From contig CM043967.1 in the NCBI GenBank assembly GCA_014529385.2, forward strand, positions 131,127,182 through 131,191,181: a DNA stretch of 64,000 bases. Reading direction: 5' to 3'. The notes under the pieces were generated by a model. It did not search any database. It had not been told where the DNA came from and worked only from the letters and a program-made list of their open reading frames with translations. This document shows, one piece after another, positions 10,200 to 20,634 of the stretch. The translations under genes and the position numbers were made by a program. Positions within the stretch are counted from its first letter, which is position 1. Each line of letters starts with the position of its first letter. This stretch comes from Adiantum capillus-veneris (lineage: Eukaryota > Streptophyta > Polypodiopsida > Polypodiales > Pteridaceae).

Positions 10200-10668
10200 A
10201 TCTTTGAGCATATCACTTTTCTAGATTACCAAATGGAGAAGCTCTAGAGGAAATAGACAATGATCTCCTAGATGCATATCTCTTTAATGTAGAAATGCTA
10301 CCTAAGTGGTCCCAAGATATAGTAAGCCTACTATCACACGGTGGAGAATTAGACAAGACTGACCAAGATCATAAACTACGAACAATTCAGAAAGCTAAGA
10401 ACTTTTAGTTGATGGGTGGAAATTTATATCATCTAGGTTGCGACTGTATCCTACGAGTGTGCATAAATCCAAAGGAATACGATGCCTACTTGCTTGAAGC
10501 ACATAATCAGGGCTTAACATTTCATTGCTCATCCACAAAAACTTTTCAATGCTTGAGATGATTGGGAGTTCATTGGCCAGCTATGTGTGTTGATGTTTAT
10601 GATTATATAACTAGTTGTGCCAAATGCAGATCAAACCCAGCAATAGAACATGTGACATTCAAATAACA
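10200..10668 (+). pseudogene. RNase H-integrase linker and first integrase zinc-binding region
   Basis: Translates with stops to the typical linker (KWSQDIVSLLSHGG, then NLYHLGCDCILRVCINPKEY). It ends in an HHCC-type zinc-binding motif: AHNQGLTFH, then YITSCAKCRSN. A second region of the same kind follows at 10675-11010, so the integrase N-terminal part appears twice in tandem. Confidence 0.6.
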
Positions 10669-10674
10669 GCTACA

Positions 10675-11010
10675 CCAGAATGGAGTCAACACATTGTTGA
10701 CTTCTTGGAAACACAAACATTTCCTAAAAATACCACCAGAGTACGATAGAGGGTGATAGAAATAGAAGCTCGTGACTTCACTTTTAGTGAAAACCAGCTT
10801 TATAAACGAGGAAAGGATAACTAGCTTAGGCTATGCTCAACGAAAAGCGTGTACCTTCCAATCCTTAAGAAAGCACGTGAAGAGGAGGCCATGTCTCAAG
10901 GAAAAAGACAGCAAAAATTGTCGTGACCGCTGGAATATGGTGGCCAACATTACAAATGGATGCAGACGAATATACAAGACGATGTGACTCTTGTCAATGC
11001 ACCAAAGTGC
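10675..11010 (+). pseudogene. Second RNase H-integrase linker and zinc-binding region
   Basis: Reads EWSQHIVDFLET, then VIEIEARDFTFSENQLYKRGKDN, then VPILKKAREEEA. It ends with TAGIWWPTLQMDADEYTRRCDSCQC, the usual lead-in to the integrase core. It parallels the preceding segment motif for motif but is quite divergent. The two His ligands appear lost and the CX2C is kept. Confidence 0.6.
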
Positions 11011-12031
11011 CAATAAAACGGGATGAGATGCCCTTACGGCCAATGATGGGAGCTAGATCTTTTGCTAAGTTGGGAATAGGCTTTGTGGGACCAATTTCAC
11101 CCCCTGCTCACAAAACACATGCCCAGTGTATCATTATACCCATGAATTATCTCACTAATTTGGTCAAAGCTAAAGCTACACAAAAAGATGCTACCAGGAC
11201 TACTGCACAATTTCTATATGAAAATGTCTTTGCCAGATATGGTCTACCTATAAAAATTGTCAGTGATCGGGGCCCACACTTTATAAATGAAGCAATTGAA
11301 AATATTCTTGATGAGTTCATGGTAGTTTATAAAAAGTCTACTCCATATCACCCACAAGCTAATGGACACACAAAAGCTACAAATAAGACTCTATGTACAG
11401 TCTTAACCAAAATAGTCTCAGAATCAAGAACGGATCGATATCAGAAGTTACATTCAACACTATGGGCTTACAGGATTGCTTATAAAACCTCGATTGGAAC
11501 AACACCGTACAATTTGGTCTTAACACTATCTTGCCTATGGAATTCCTAATCTCAACACTGAGAGTAGCCAAACAACTAGAGTGGACGGGCCATGAAATGT
11601 CTTCACAAATAGTTGACCTTGAAAGGCTAGATGAGCTTCGCTTAAAAGCAGTAGCTTACATCTACACACAAAAAGGAAGGCAAAAAGAGTTTTTTGATAA
11701 GCATGTACGATCAAAAGAATTCAAAACAGGAAATTATGTCATGATTTACACTTTAAAACAACATGCTAAGAAGCTAAAGAAGCGAGGAATAGGACCATTT
11801 TTTATCAAAGATTTATCACCAAGTGGCGTCGTTAAACTTGCTACATTAGACGGTGACAATATGCCCAAGTGGATTAGTGGATGTCGGCTAAAAAAAATTC
11901 ATCTACCACTAACCCCAAATATGCTTCTGAAAATCCACAAGGAAAAGAAACGGACCTATGAAAAACAACAGATTGTTGTAGAAGCACAAGCAGATGCCAA
12001 GGAACAAATAGCAAAACGGAGGCTTCTTTGA
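11011..12031 (+). pseudogene. Ty3 integrase core and C-terminal domain
   Basis: The core runs to about 11549 and the C-terminal domain to 12031, with a frameshift between. Core motifs are FAKLGIGFVGPISP, IVSDRGPHF and YHPQANGHTKATNKTL. The first catalytic Asp is Gly here (GIGFVGPI) and the Glu of the NGQAEATN type motif is Lys, so activity is lost. The C-terminal domain has GNYVMIYTLKQH, GIGPFFIKDLSPSGVVKLATLDG and a GCRLKKIHLPL end. A charged segment rich in Glu, Lys and Gln (11930-12030, QADAKEQIAKRR) leads toward the next domain. Confidence 0.75.
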
Positions 12032-12059
12032 CAACGACTACAGCATGGGCCTCCCCTAA

Positions 12060-12390
12060 AGATTAATGCCATTAAAGTAATAGACTTTGAAATCGAGAAC
12101 ATGCAAGATCCTGAAATTGCTGTCAAACTAGGATGCAATCAAGTGGAGGCAACGACAATGCTTGATTCACGTGCTCAAGATAATATGATCTTCTGTAGCC
12201 TTTACAAGCAGCTCCAACTCAACAATCAATTATAGCCAACACAACAAGATCTCCACAGCTATTCAGAGCACTCAATCAAGGTAATGGATTGGACAATGCT
12301 CTTGCTACAGGATCACCAATATGTCTATCTGCATAAATTTTATGTGGTAGAGGATAAGACTCTGCCCATCAAAGCTACCAAGTAGATATG
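12060..12390 (+). pseudogene. Retropepsin-like segment downstream of integrase
   Basis: In one frame the sequence reads AVKLGCNQVEATTMLDSRAQDNMIF, with a stop at 12232, then QYVYLHKFYVVEDKTLP. The pattern (strand, then MLDS-x-A-x-x-N-x-I, then a strand of the KFYVV type) matches the N-terminal two thirds of a retroviral-type aspartic protease. The catalytic triad reads DSR instead of DSG/DTG. In Ty3 elements protease normally lies before RT, and here it lies after the integrase C-terminal domain. The expected ILG-W end is missing, probably removed at the junction with the Copia element that starts soon after. See 20635-21180 for a better-preserved case. Confidence 0.5.
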
Positions 12391-12519
12391 AATCAAAAAG
12401 GATCAAGTCACAAGGTCTCAACAAAGTCGATTCAAAGATATCTCTCCACTGAACTCCACTACAACCTACAAGCTGAAACCAAGGTTTGTCCTTAAGCAAA
12501 TATGGCTACCAAAGCAAGT

Positions 12520-12950
12520 ACTTATGGTCCAAAGTAAGCTTGCACAAGTTCCACTGGCCATTGACGAAGTGCGAGCTCTCCTTATACTATCATCTCTACC
12601 AGATAGTTGGGACAGCCTTGTGATGATTGTAAGTAATCCTATTTCTGGCCCAAATACTCTTAAGTTTTGATGATGTTGTGGGTATTCTCCTAAGCGAGGA
12701 AATACAAAGAAGAAGCATAGGAGAATCATCAAGTGCTGCACTGTTAGTAGAAACAAGAGGAAGGCCTAAGGAGAGGTTCAAAAACTAAAAGGTCCGTGAT
12801 CGCTCAAGATGGAGCAAGTCATGCACAAAGTCAGTTCTTGAATGTTGGAACTGTGGCAAGAAGGGCCACGTCAAGAAGTATTGCTGGTTTAAGAAGAAGA
12901 AGGAGACTGAGTCTCAAGACAACAAGCCAACATCAAAGGCCAATGTGGCA
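12520..12950 (+). pseudogene. Copia Gag C-terminal region
   Basis: A frameshifted Gag remnant with IDEVRALLILSSLPDSWDSL, then GILLSEEIQRRSIGESSSAAL, then VETRGRPKERF. The nucleocapsid knuckle CWNCGKKGHVKKYC is at about 12843-12884, followed by a Lys/Glu-rich tail. The 5' part of the element, including its 5' LTR and primer site, is absent. Confidence 0.75.
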
Positions 12951-13379
12951 GGTAAAGTAGAGCAAGATGCTCTGCATCTCTCATTAGACAATGTGTATAA
13001 TTCCGAGATAGTAGATTCTGGGGCTTCATTCCATGCGACACCACACAAGCAACATTTCCAATATTACACCAAAGGTAATTTTGGGTATGTATACTTGGGA
13101 GATGATGAAGCTTGTGAGATTGTCAACAAAGGTACAGTTTCTGTCAAAACTGCTAACGGAAATGAATGGAGGCTTAAAGATGTTAAGAATGTTCCTTCTC
13201 TTCGGAAAAAATTGATGTTTACAGGACAATTGGATGATGAAGGTCACAACATTGCATTCAGAAACAAATGGTGGAAGATCTCAAAGGGATCTTTGGTGGT
13301 TGCCAAGGGAGAGAAGGGAGAAAAGGTTGTGTACTATCAGCACACAACCTTCAGCTTGTGGAGCAACTTTAGAAGTTGA
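12945..13379 (+). pseudogene. Copia protease region
   Basis: Retropepsin of the Copia type. The catalytic motif IVDSGASFHATPH is near residue 25 of this frame. It continues with GYVYLGDDEACEIVNKGTV, LKDVKNVPSLRKKLMFTGQL and the lead into integrase (GSLVVAKG). A frameshift near 13340 moves the coding to the next frame. Confidence 0.8.
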
Positions 13380-14414
13380 CAGTGCGGTGTGGCACTACCG
13401 GCTGGGGCATATGAGTGCCAAAGGAATGCAAATCCTTCAAATAATGAAGCTTCTACCAGGTTTGAAAAAAGTGGACTTAGAGTTCCGTGAAGATTGTGTT
13501 TATGGTAAACAAAAGAGGGTAAAATTTCAAAAATTTGGAAATGAAAGAAAAAATAAAAAACTTGAGTTGGTTCATTCTGACGTTTGGGGTCCTGCAAGTA
13601 CACCATCACTTGGTGGCTCATTGTACTATGTAACATTCATACACGATGTGACTAGAAAAACATGGGTTTATGTCATGAAGAATAAGTCCGATGTGTTCTC
13701 CATATTTCAAAGGTGGAAAGCCTTTGTGAAGAATGAAGCAATTACCAAGGTTAAGTGCCTCAAATCCGACAATGGAGGCGAATATTGTAGCCAAGCTTTT
13801 GAAATCTTTTGTGCTAGCAATGGTATTCGGAGGCAAAGGACAACCCAAGAACACCTCAACAAAATGGGATTTCAGAAAGGATGAACAGGACAATCATGGA
13901 GCGAGCACGAAGCATGCGGCTACATGCAAACCTACCGCTTGAGCTTTGGGCGGAAGCAGTAAGTACGTCTGTGTACTTAATCAATCTGTCACCCTCAACG
14001 GCATTGGATGGGGGAGTTATAGAGGAGGAATGGACAGGTAAACTGGTGAACTATTCATTTCTCAAAGTGTTTGGGTGCGAGTCTTTCATGCACATAGATA
14101 GAAGTCTAAGGTCAAAGCTAGATGCAAAGTCCAAAAAGTGTTTCTTCATTGGCTATGGAGAAGGTGACTTTGAGTATCACCTATGGAATCCTGAAGATGG
14201 TAAAATCTTTAGAAGTAGGAATGTAATTTTTAACGAACAAAATATGTACAAAGATTACTTGGAAAGAAAACAAACAAAAGAAACAGGTGATGAGTACATG
14301 GAGCTTGAGGATAGTGAAGACTCAAGGACTGCAAATGGTGACAATGTGCAACAATGTCAACCAAATGATGAGCCTCAACCTATTCCCTGTCTTAAGCCTT
14401 GTGGCTGCTCATGA
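13380..14414 (+). pseudogene. Copia integrase, frameshifted
   Basis: The N-terminal zinc region is WHYRLGHMSAKGM...CVYGKQKRVKF (the first Cys is present, the usual second Cys position reads Gly). The core motifs are VHSDVWGP, LKSDNGGEY and, after a frameshift at about 13880, MERARSMRLHANLPLELWAEAV. The Glu of the GVAER-type motif falls at the frameshift. The C-terminal part is LKVFGCESFMHI and KKCFFIGYGEGDFEYHLW. The end of the frame (DEPQPI) joins RT sequence directly, which points to a deletion of the connection and RT N-terminus. Confidence 0.8.
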
Positions 14415-15651
14415 TTTAAATCTCAAGCAAATGGATGTAAATACGGCATTCTCTCACGGTGACTTAGAGGAGGAAATTTACATGCTTCAACCAAAAGGGT
14501 ATGAAGTAAGGGGTAAGGAGAAAATGGTTTGCAGATTAAAGAAAATCTTGTATGGTTTAAAGCAAGCATTGAGACAATGGTACTTGAAGTTCGATCGATG
14601 GATGTTAGATCATGGATTCAGAAGACGCAACTCAGATTATTGCGTCTACACAAAGAATTTGGGAGATGGGAAGTTCATCATCCTAATGTTAGATGTTGAT
14701 GACATGTTGATTGCAAGTGCTAACATACAGGACAAAGACCTAAAAGAGGAGCTGTCTAAATCTTTTTCAATGAAAGATCTAGGTGCTACAAAGAGGATAC
14801 TTGGTATGAAGATATCAAGGGAAAGGACGAAGAAGACAATAAAGCTATCTCGAGAGGATTACATCAAGAAGGTACTAGAAAGGTTTGCAATGCAAAATGC
14901 AAAAACGGTTTCTACACCTTTGGCTGGTCACTTTAAACTAACCAAGGATATGTGTCCAAAGACACAAGAGGAGATAGCCTATATGTCTAAAGTTCCATAT
15001 GCTGCAACGGTAGGTTCTCTTATGTATGCTATGGTTTGGACAAGGCCAGACATTGCACATGCAGTGGGAGTTGTAAGTAGGTTCATGGACAACCCAGGTA
15101 AAGAGCACTAGAAAGCTGTGAAGTGGATACTTAGGTATCTAAAAGGGACAAAAACTAATGCTTTGTATTTTGGAGGAACTGATATTTTTCTAGAAGGGTA
15201 TGCTAATGCAAATATGGCAAGTGACAAAGATACTCCAAGGAGCACTACTGGCTCTGTCTTCATGGTTGGAGGCACAGCAGTAAGCTGGGCTTCAAAGCTG
15301 CAGAAAGTGGTCTCACTTTCTACCACAAAAGCAGAGTATGTAGCAATGACGGAAGCAAGCAAAGAAATTATGTCGCTTCACAGATTCTTAGAAGAGCTTA
15401 GATTCAACCAAGACAATTTTGTCTTGTACATTGATAGCCAAAGCGCTATCCATCTTGCGAAGAACTCAGCCTTTCATTCAAGGACAAAGCACATTGAGGT
15501 GAGAGATCACTTCATATGGACTCTTTTGGAAGAGGGACAGCTAAAGCTAGGAAAGGTGCATACAAGTGAAAATCCTCCAGACATGTTTACAAAGGTCGTC
15601 AACAAGGAGAAGTTGAGCTTTTTCTCATCTTCAATCGGCATTCAAGGATAA
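14390..15651 (+). pseudogene. Copia reverse transcriptase and RNase H
   Basis: RT enters at VLSLVAAHDLNLKQMDVNTAF, so its first about 70-100 residues are deleted. Later landmarks are YGLKQALRQWY, the catalytic loop MLDVDDMLIAS (the residue before VDD is Asp instead of the usual Tyr), FSMKDLGATKRILG, TVGSLMYAMVWTRPDIAHAVG and KEH, where a TAG (15109-15111) replaces the Trp codon of the family. RNase H follows at 15118-15651: GYANANMASDKDTPRSTTG, SLSTTKAEYVAM, YIDSQSAIHLAKN and TKHIEVRDHF. Inactive. Confidence 0.8.
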
Positions 15652-15700
15652 GAAGCCACGATGGAAAGGAGTCACAGGTTTGGTTTGGAGATCAGTCTCC

Positions 15701-15710
15701 AAGTGGGAGA
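15701..15710 (+). other. Polypurine tract of the second Copia element
   Basis: AAGTGGGAGA ends one base before the LTR start TGTTAAGTATGG. Confidence 0.8.
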
Positions 15711-15711
15711 T

Positions 15712-16349
15712 TGTTAAGTATGGAGCGTGATTTACCCCTTGTAATTTTTGTGTTAAAAACGCACATTTGTAAGGCCCCCATTATGAGGAGAATCCATCGT
15801 GCGTGAAGAAAAATAACTCGCCAAAAAATAAAATCACTTGCCGGAAACCAAAATTTTCACACCCAGTCTCGAGCCTAAGCTCGAGACTGGCGTCGCCGGA
15901 ATATTATGGTCGGACGGCGGTTGGAAAGTGGTCGGAAAACGACCGGTTGGTGGCCGGTTGTCAATGGCCAGTGGCCGGTGGTCGGAAGTCAATGGTCGGT
16001 TTCCGATGGCCAAATTCAAAAGCGGACTTGTCTACACAAGGGCGGCCACACATGGGCGGATTAGAGGGTCCGATTTGGACTTATCTACACAAGGGCGGCT
16101 AACATGGTTGCCTCTCGTGAGAGAGGGCAGCCCTTTTGGCCTGTAAAAGGAGGACATTTCTACACACATTTCATAGTGTGAAGTTGATGCAACAAGGTGG
16201 GTGTGAGGTGGTGAGAGTGAAGCAAGGCGGGAGCTCCAAAAGGGTATAATCCCTTTGTAACCTACTTCTTGTTTTGAAGTACTAAAGCCATTGAGTGGCT
16301 GCTTTCCTGTGGATGTGGCCCACATTGGATGAACCATGTATATCGTGTG

Positions 16350-16437
<88 letters not shown>

Positions 16438-16529
16438 CTCTAATCTATAATTTCTTGTGTGTATAAATTATCTCTCTCCATTAAGTAATCTAATCAATTA
16501 TCCACTTAGCTACGTCATATTTCCTAACA
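15712..16529 (+). repeat. Copia 3' LTR with internal (TC)n
   Basis: 818 bp from TGTTAAGTATGG to ...TTTCCTAACA, placed by the polypurine tract on the left. A TATAAT box at 16245-16250 lies about 100 bp before a long (TC)n tract. Bases 15895-16000 hold a CGG-rich run of GGCCGGT/GGTCGG units. The matching 5' LTR is not in the window. Confidence 0.75.
16353..16432. repeat. (TC)n microsatellite inside the LTR
   Basis: About 40 TC units, in the likely transcribed part of the LTR. Confidence 0.95.
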
Positions 16530-17835
16530 CAGAGAATGTGGATTCTTAAGAATGGCTGCCCAACTCCGATTTGGATACCTAAAAGAAGGACAGCCCTACA
16601 ACTATAGCGGTGACTCACAACCCAATGGTTTCACAAGCTCCGATGTCTATCAAATATAGAGCAAACAAACTGGAGAGCTTATTGTTTCACCACTCTCACC
16701 ACAGTCATACTTTCATGGGGAACTTCAACATCGAATGCCAATAAGCATCGTGCCTTATACCTTCCTCATGCACAACATCAATTTTTTTCATGCATTGCTT
16801 GAGTATGCATATAGGGCTACATTACATGGCCAACATTAGCACATTGTTGATTCCCATGCACAACACATACCCTCGGGCATAACACCGTCATCCAGGAGGA
16901 CTTCAACGAGGAAGGGGGGAGGCATTCTCAGTGTGGACCCAACAGACTTACAAGTGTAAAAAGAGGCAATGTTTTTCATGATGTTGGGGTTTTTTGCGTT
17001 TGATTGCAAGAATTTTGGTAAAAATGACCTTAATTAATGTGGTACAACAGGAAACCACCAAAGATGATCCTCGGGGTGTATGTACAAATGTAAAAATCAC
17101 AGTTTTCATGCTAAAAAAGTGAGAAAACAAAGCAGTCCGGCCAAGAATACTACAAATAGATATATATAGTGGTTTATTATGCTATTATCTAATTATCTTG
17201 ATTTATGCATATTTTTGGATCAAATTAGCTATTTTCCTTTATTTTTTGTTAATTTTCTAGAGAAAAACAAACAAAAATAGAAAAAGCAAGTGAAATGGTG
17301 ACATAGTGATAAAAGAGAAATATGGGAGCGATCAATAAGTGAAAGACAGCTTATGGTGAAGACGGGGTGCAAGTATGAGAAAAGTTGCAGAAAGCCCGAT
17401 TTAGCCAGTTTTTGGACAAAATGACAATTTTTATTTTTTTTTTAAAGCACATGTCAATTTTGGTAACAAGTGGTCGGGGAAACCCTAATATAAGTTAATT
17501 TGGGCTCGCTTATTAGCTCATTTTCACTATTCACAAGTGAGAGAAAGCTTAAGAGACCTAGAGCGCATGGAACTTCTACAACTTTGAACAACACACACGA
17601 CACACCGACCGATGCCAGACATGAGAGGTAGACACAGTATCATATGCTCTTCTTGTTCTATACTCACTTTGTTGTGAAATAATCCAAAAACAGCAATGTG
17701 GAATCACGAGAAAGAAATCAAAACAGGCCCGTAACGCTTCAACCACTAAACCGATAGCTACAAGACTTGACAGGGTGTTAATGCTAACCTAGGAGAACAC
17801 CTCTATGACCATCAATGCAGGTTTAGGTCAGCCGG
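16530..17835. other. Non-coding flank between two retroelements
   Basis: No coding signal was recognised. AT-rich from about 17160 to 17460, with poly-A/T runs. The sequence may be the interrupted outer host element, but nothing links it to a known family. Confidence 0.4.
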
Positions 17836-18053
17836 TGTGCTCATCTATCGTACGTTTCAAAGCAAGGGACTTGCCATACACTATGCGTGAGCCACAAATG
17901 GACACAACCAGACTAATCTAGCAAGCTCAAGAGAGTAAGGGTGTGTCACTCACCGCTCTACACTCACCTTCGTGGAGGATTCCTTGCTGCAAAGAAGAGG
18001 GAGCTACCAACGTGCCGCGCTCAACCACCTCACCGCCGCCGTGCCGTTGCAAT

Positions 18054-18143
<90 letters not shown>

Positions 18144-18397
18144 GGAGATGAAGAAGAAGATGGAGATGGAGCAAGAGCACTCTTCAATTGCACAAATGAG
18201 AGAATGAGTGATTTTTTGGCTTAGGTGACTTTTATATGAGCTCGCTCATTCACACTTTGGCACCCATGCCTAGCCAACTAACCCTTGAATGTTCCAGTTA
18301 GAGTGCACCTCTCATTGGCAATCACTCTTACCCTTTTCCTATTGGACCGACAAGCCCAACCCATGAGTGCTAGTTCAGTGGACGCCGGTGGTTAACA
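17836..18397 (-). repeat. 3' LTR of element A
   Basis: 562 bp, TGTTAACC...GCACA on the minus strand. It contains a TATAAA box (18231-18236, minus), then (TG)n and (GA)n (minus sense) starting about 90 bp downstream. It aligns over its whole length with 28286-28837 and 44479-45061, apart from the microsatellites. Confidence 0.85.
18054..18142. repeat. (CT)n(CA)n compound microsatellite in the LTR
   Basis: CT units to about 18109, then CA units to 18142. The other LTRs of this family carry mainly TC (28523) or only GT (44737) at the same place. Confidence 0.95.
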
Positions 18398-18411
18398 TGT
18401 CCCCCCTTCCT
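18398..18411 (-). other. Polypurine tract of element A
   Basis: On the minus strand GGAAGGGGGGACA directly precedes the LTR start TGTTAACC. This establishes the minus polarity of the whole element. Confidence 0.8.
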
Positions 18412-19323
18412 GATGTAGATTCCGCCCTCGGAATATAGCAGTGCAACATCGGGATCCACGATAGTACCTATAGCAAAAGAAAAACAACATTGTGAAAGCT
18501 CAAAGGCATCATGTGCAGGCGTGCAAGTGAGATGCATACATGATATTCTAGGAAATGCAAAAAAATCATGAATTGTAACATTGCCAACTAGAACAAGCGT
18601 AGTACCTGAATGAAATGCAATTGAGTTAAGGTCTATTAGTTTGACTCTAAGAGAAGTACACAAGAACTAGGGCTAAAGTAAGTACTAGATTGATCAACGT
18701 TAATTAAACAATGTCGACTAAAGATTAGTTAACCCTAGGAATGCTCTTCGGGGTCTAAAGACTAGTGATCTTGTCACTTATACCACTTAAGTGTAATCAA
18801 CATAAAATACAAGGAAGTTTGTGCTATTTTCTTTTTCCTTTTTTCCTTTTTTTCTTTTTTTCTTTTTTTTTGTCATAGTCGCTACAAGTAGCTGGGGACT
18901 CAAGGTCTCAAATACCAGCAGTTGGGAGACTCAAGGTCTCAAATACCAGTTTGAGCATAAACTAGCAATGTCACAACTTCATAAATTTTATGCATTGTTA
19001 GAAACTCAAATGACAAGATGCAAACATGTAACTGTAGAAAGCATAGATAAAAGAAAGTAGTACACCTGATATAATGGAGAACATCCGTTGTAACATGTAA
19101 AACATTCATTGTCGTTGTCCTTCAAAGGAATCCTTATGTAGTCACAAACTACACAATAGTCACCACCAAACATCCACCTTCTAGAGGCACATCAGTGGGA
19201 AGAGGTACCAACACTTATTGAACACAATTAAACAACATAAGGAACCCTAACCTAGTTATTTGCACTCCTCCCTAGAGAGTCAAGGGAATAGGATATTGTA
19301 GAGATTGGGGGGGAATCCTAAGG
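18412..19323 (-). other. Element A, 3' untranslated stretch
   Basis: Between the last accessory frame and the polypurine tract. A short minus-strand frame (about 18663-18412) ends DVALLYSEGGIYIRKGG into the polypurine tract. It could be the eroded C-terminus of a 3' protein. A 24-base unit (CTCAAGGTCTCAAATACCAG plus neighbours) is repeated at about 18895 and 18927. A T-rich run lies at 18829-18870. Confidence 0.4.
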
Positions 19324-19671
19324 CTAAACCCCTATCCTTGTCTCGTCGAAAAAAACAAAGTCATCATCCATGAGACCATATGTGTCATCCGTGTAATCAT
19401 GTAAATTGTCTTCATCATTAGAGGCACCAATGTTTACTAAGAAGGTCAATATACATCTATAGTCATCTTGATCAAAAGGGTAGGCTTGTGCAATGGGAGA
19501 AATGATCTCTTCTAAGTATGGATCAATCGTGGTCAAGAGACGTATCAGCCATTCTAACTCGTCGAAATTCCTCTCATATGCTAGCGTACCTACCAAATCC
19601 CAGTCACTCGCTAGCACCGGAAAGACCATGTGAAACACTTGTGAAAAGTAACGATAGTACCTCTCACCCAA
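19324..19671 (-). CDS. Element A accessory frame, unknown function
   Basis: 115 codons after an in-frame Met; the frame extends upstream past one stop. It is rich in aromatic and acidic residues (ERYYRYFSQVFHMVFP, DDYRCILTFL, DDTYGLMDDDFVFFDE). It lies between the second protease-like domain and the 3' LTR, the place where some Ty3 elements carry an env-like or antisense gene. No signal peptide, membrane segment or known motif is visible. It may be decayed. Confidence 0.35.
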   Translation of the reverse strand: MGERYYRYFSQVFHMVFPVLASDWDLVGTLAYERNFDELEWLIRLLTTIDPYLEEIISPIAQAYPFDQDDYRCILTFLVNIGASNDEDNLHDYTDDTYGLMDDDFVFFDETRIGV

Positions 19672-20069
19672 GGCCGGAGTGGATTACTCTAGCGTACTAG
19701 ACATATTTGTACACACAGATAGATGATGGTTAGAGTGCAAATATTATAAGGTTCGTGTCAAAAAGTCATGTCCGTATACATAATGTGTTTTTATGACTTT
19801 GTGTTATGTATAGAACTTGTAAGTTTCCAGATTATTGTTTGGTGGCTCTTGCTCTTTTACTTTTTTATCTTGTTTTTGTGAGTATAAGGCTTTATATATA
19901 CATTCCGTAAGACTGGAGATTGAGAGGTCAGGGAGGAAGGTTGAGAGGGAAGCAAGTGAATGATGCCATGTCAGCAAACACTCTCCCCTTCCTTGGGTAA
20001 ATCATACCTTTTGGAATGATTTCATCACCTTTTGAAACCAATTGTTCCAAGTTGTTATGGGTGAAGGCT

Positions 20070-20603
20070 TCAACCAATAGTTTTTGACGCCCTATGCGTT
20101 TTATCTAGTTGCAAGGGTGGTAAGGTACTCCCCCATGATTTTATTTTCAACGTTGTTGTAGGTGGTGAACTTACAACGGGAGGTGCAAACTCTTCCTTGT
20201 TTTTATGGATATATACAATGGTAGGTGGAGGTTGTGTCGAAGCTTCTATTTCCATATAGGAACTACATGAAGAGTAAGAAGCTTCATTTGACTTCGTTGT
20301 TCCTGAGCTAGGTGGAACAAATCTTTCTTTCTTCAGTACCCAAACTAGCTTTGGAGCGGGTGCGTAGCATTCGGTGATTTTTTTCTTTCCGCGATCGTCA
20401 ATTTGTTTTGGAGCTATAGTATTGGGCTCACATGGGTTAGATGACAGGGAAGAGCACAATTTACGTTTTGGCACCCAGATTTTAATCGTTTCCTTCATAG
20501 TAGACTTGGGCTTCCAATAGTTTTTTAGGAATCCAACGCAACATTTCTTTACATTTTTTGGGGTAAGTGGGACGTCTCTTACTAGGATCCTGTCTTTTAG
20601 CAC
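20070..20603 (-). CDS. Element A accessory frame with repeated W/Y-V-x-K motif
   Basis: 177 codons, not recognised. A short motif recurs about every 40-60 residues: IKIWVPKRKL, KLVWVLKKERFVPP and IVYIHKNKEEFAPP, then IKSWGSTLPP. The linkers between are rich in Ser, Thr and Pro. It follows the second protease-like frame by 31 bp and may be part of the same polyprotein, separated by stops. No transmembrane segment was seen. Confidence 0.4.
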   Translation of the reverse strand: MLKDRILVRDVPLTPKNVKKCCVGFLKNYWKPKSTMKETIKIWVPKRKLCSSLSSNPCEPNTIAPKQIDDRGKKKITECYAPAPKLVWVLKKERFVPPSSGTTKSNEASYSSCSSYMEIEASTQPPPTIVYIHKNKEEFAPPVVSSPPTTTLKIKSWGSTLPPLQLDKTHRASKTIG

Positions 20604-20634
20604 TAGCTATGGTCTCTAAAGAAGTTTTAGGGAC

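Noticed and set aside
15895-16010. CpG-rich stretch as a gene promoter island
   Set aside because: It is inside a defined Copia LTR and consists of repeated GGCCGGT/GGTCGG words.
17927-18224. Long frames of Ser-Leu, Arg-Glu or His-Thr repeats
   Set aside because: They are translations of (CT)n/(CA)n microsatellites. The same holds at 28384-28704, 39010-39305, 43648-43975, 44656-44962 and 50159-51049.
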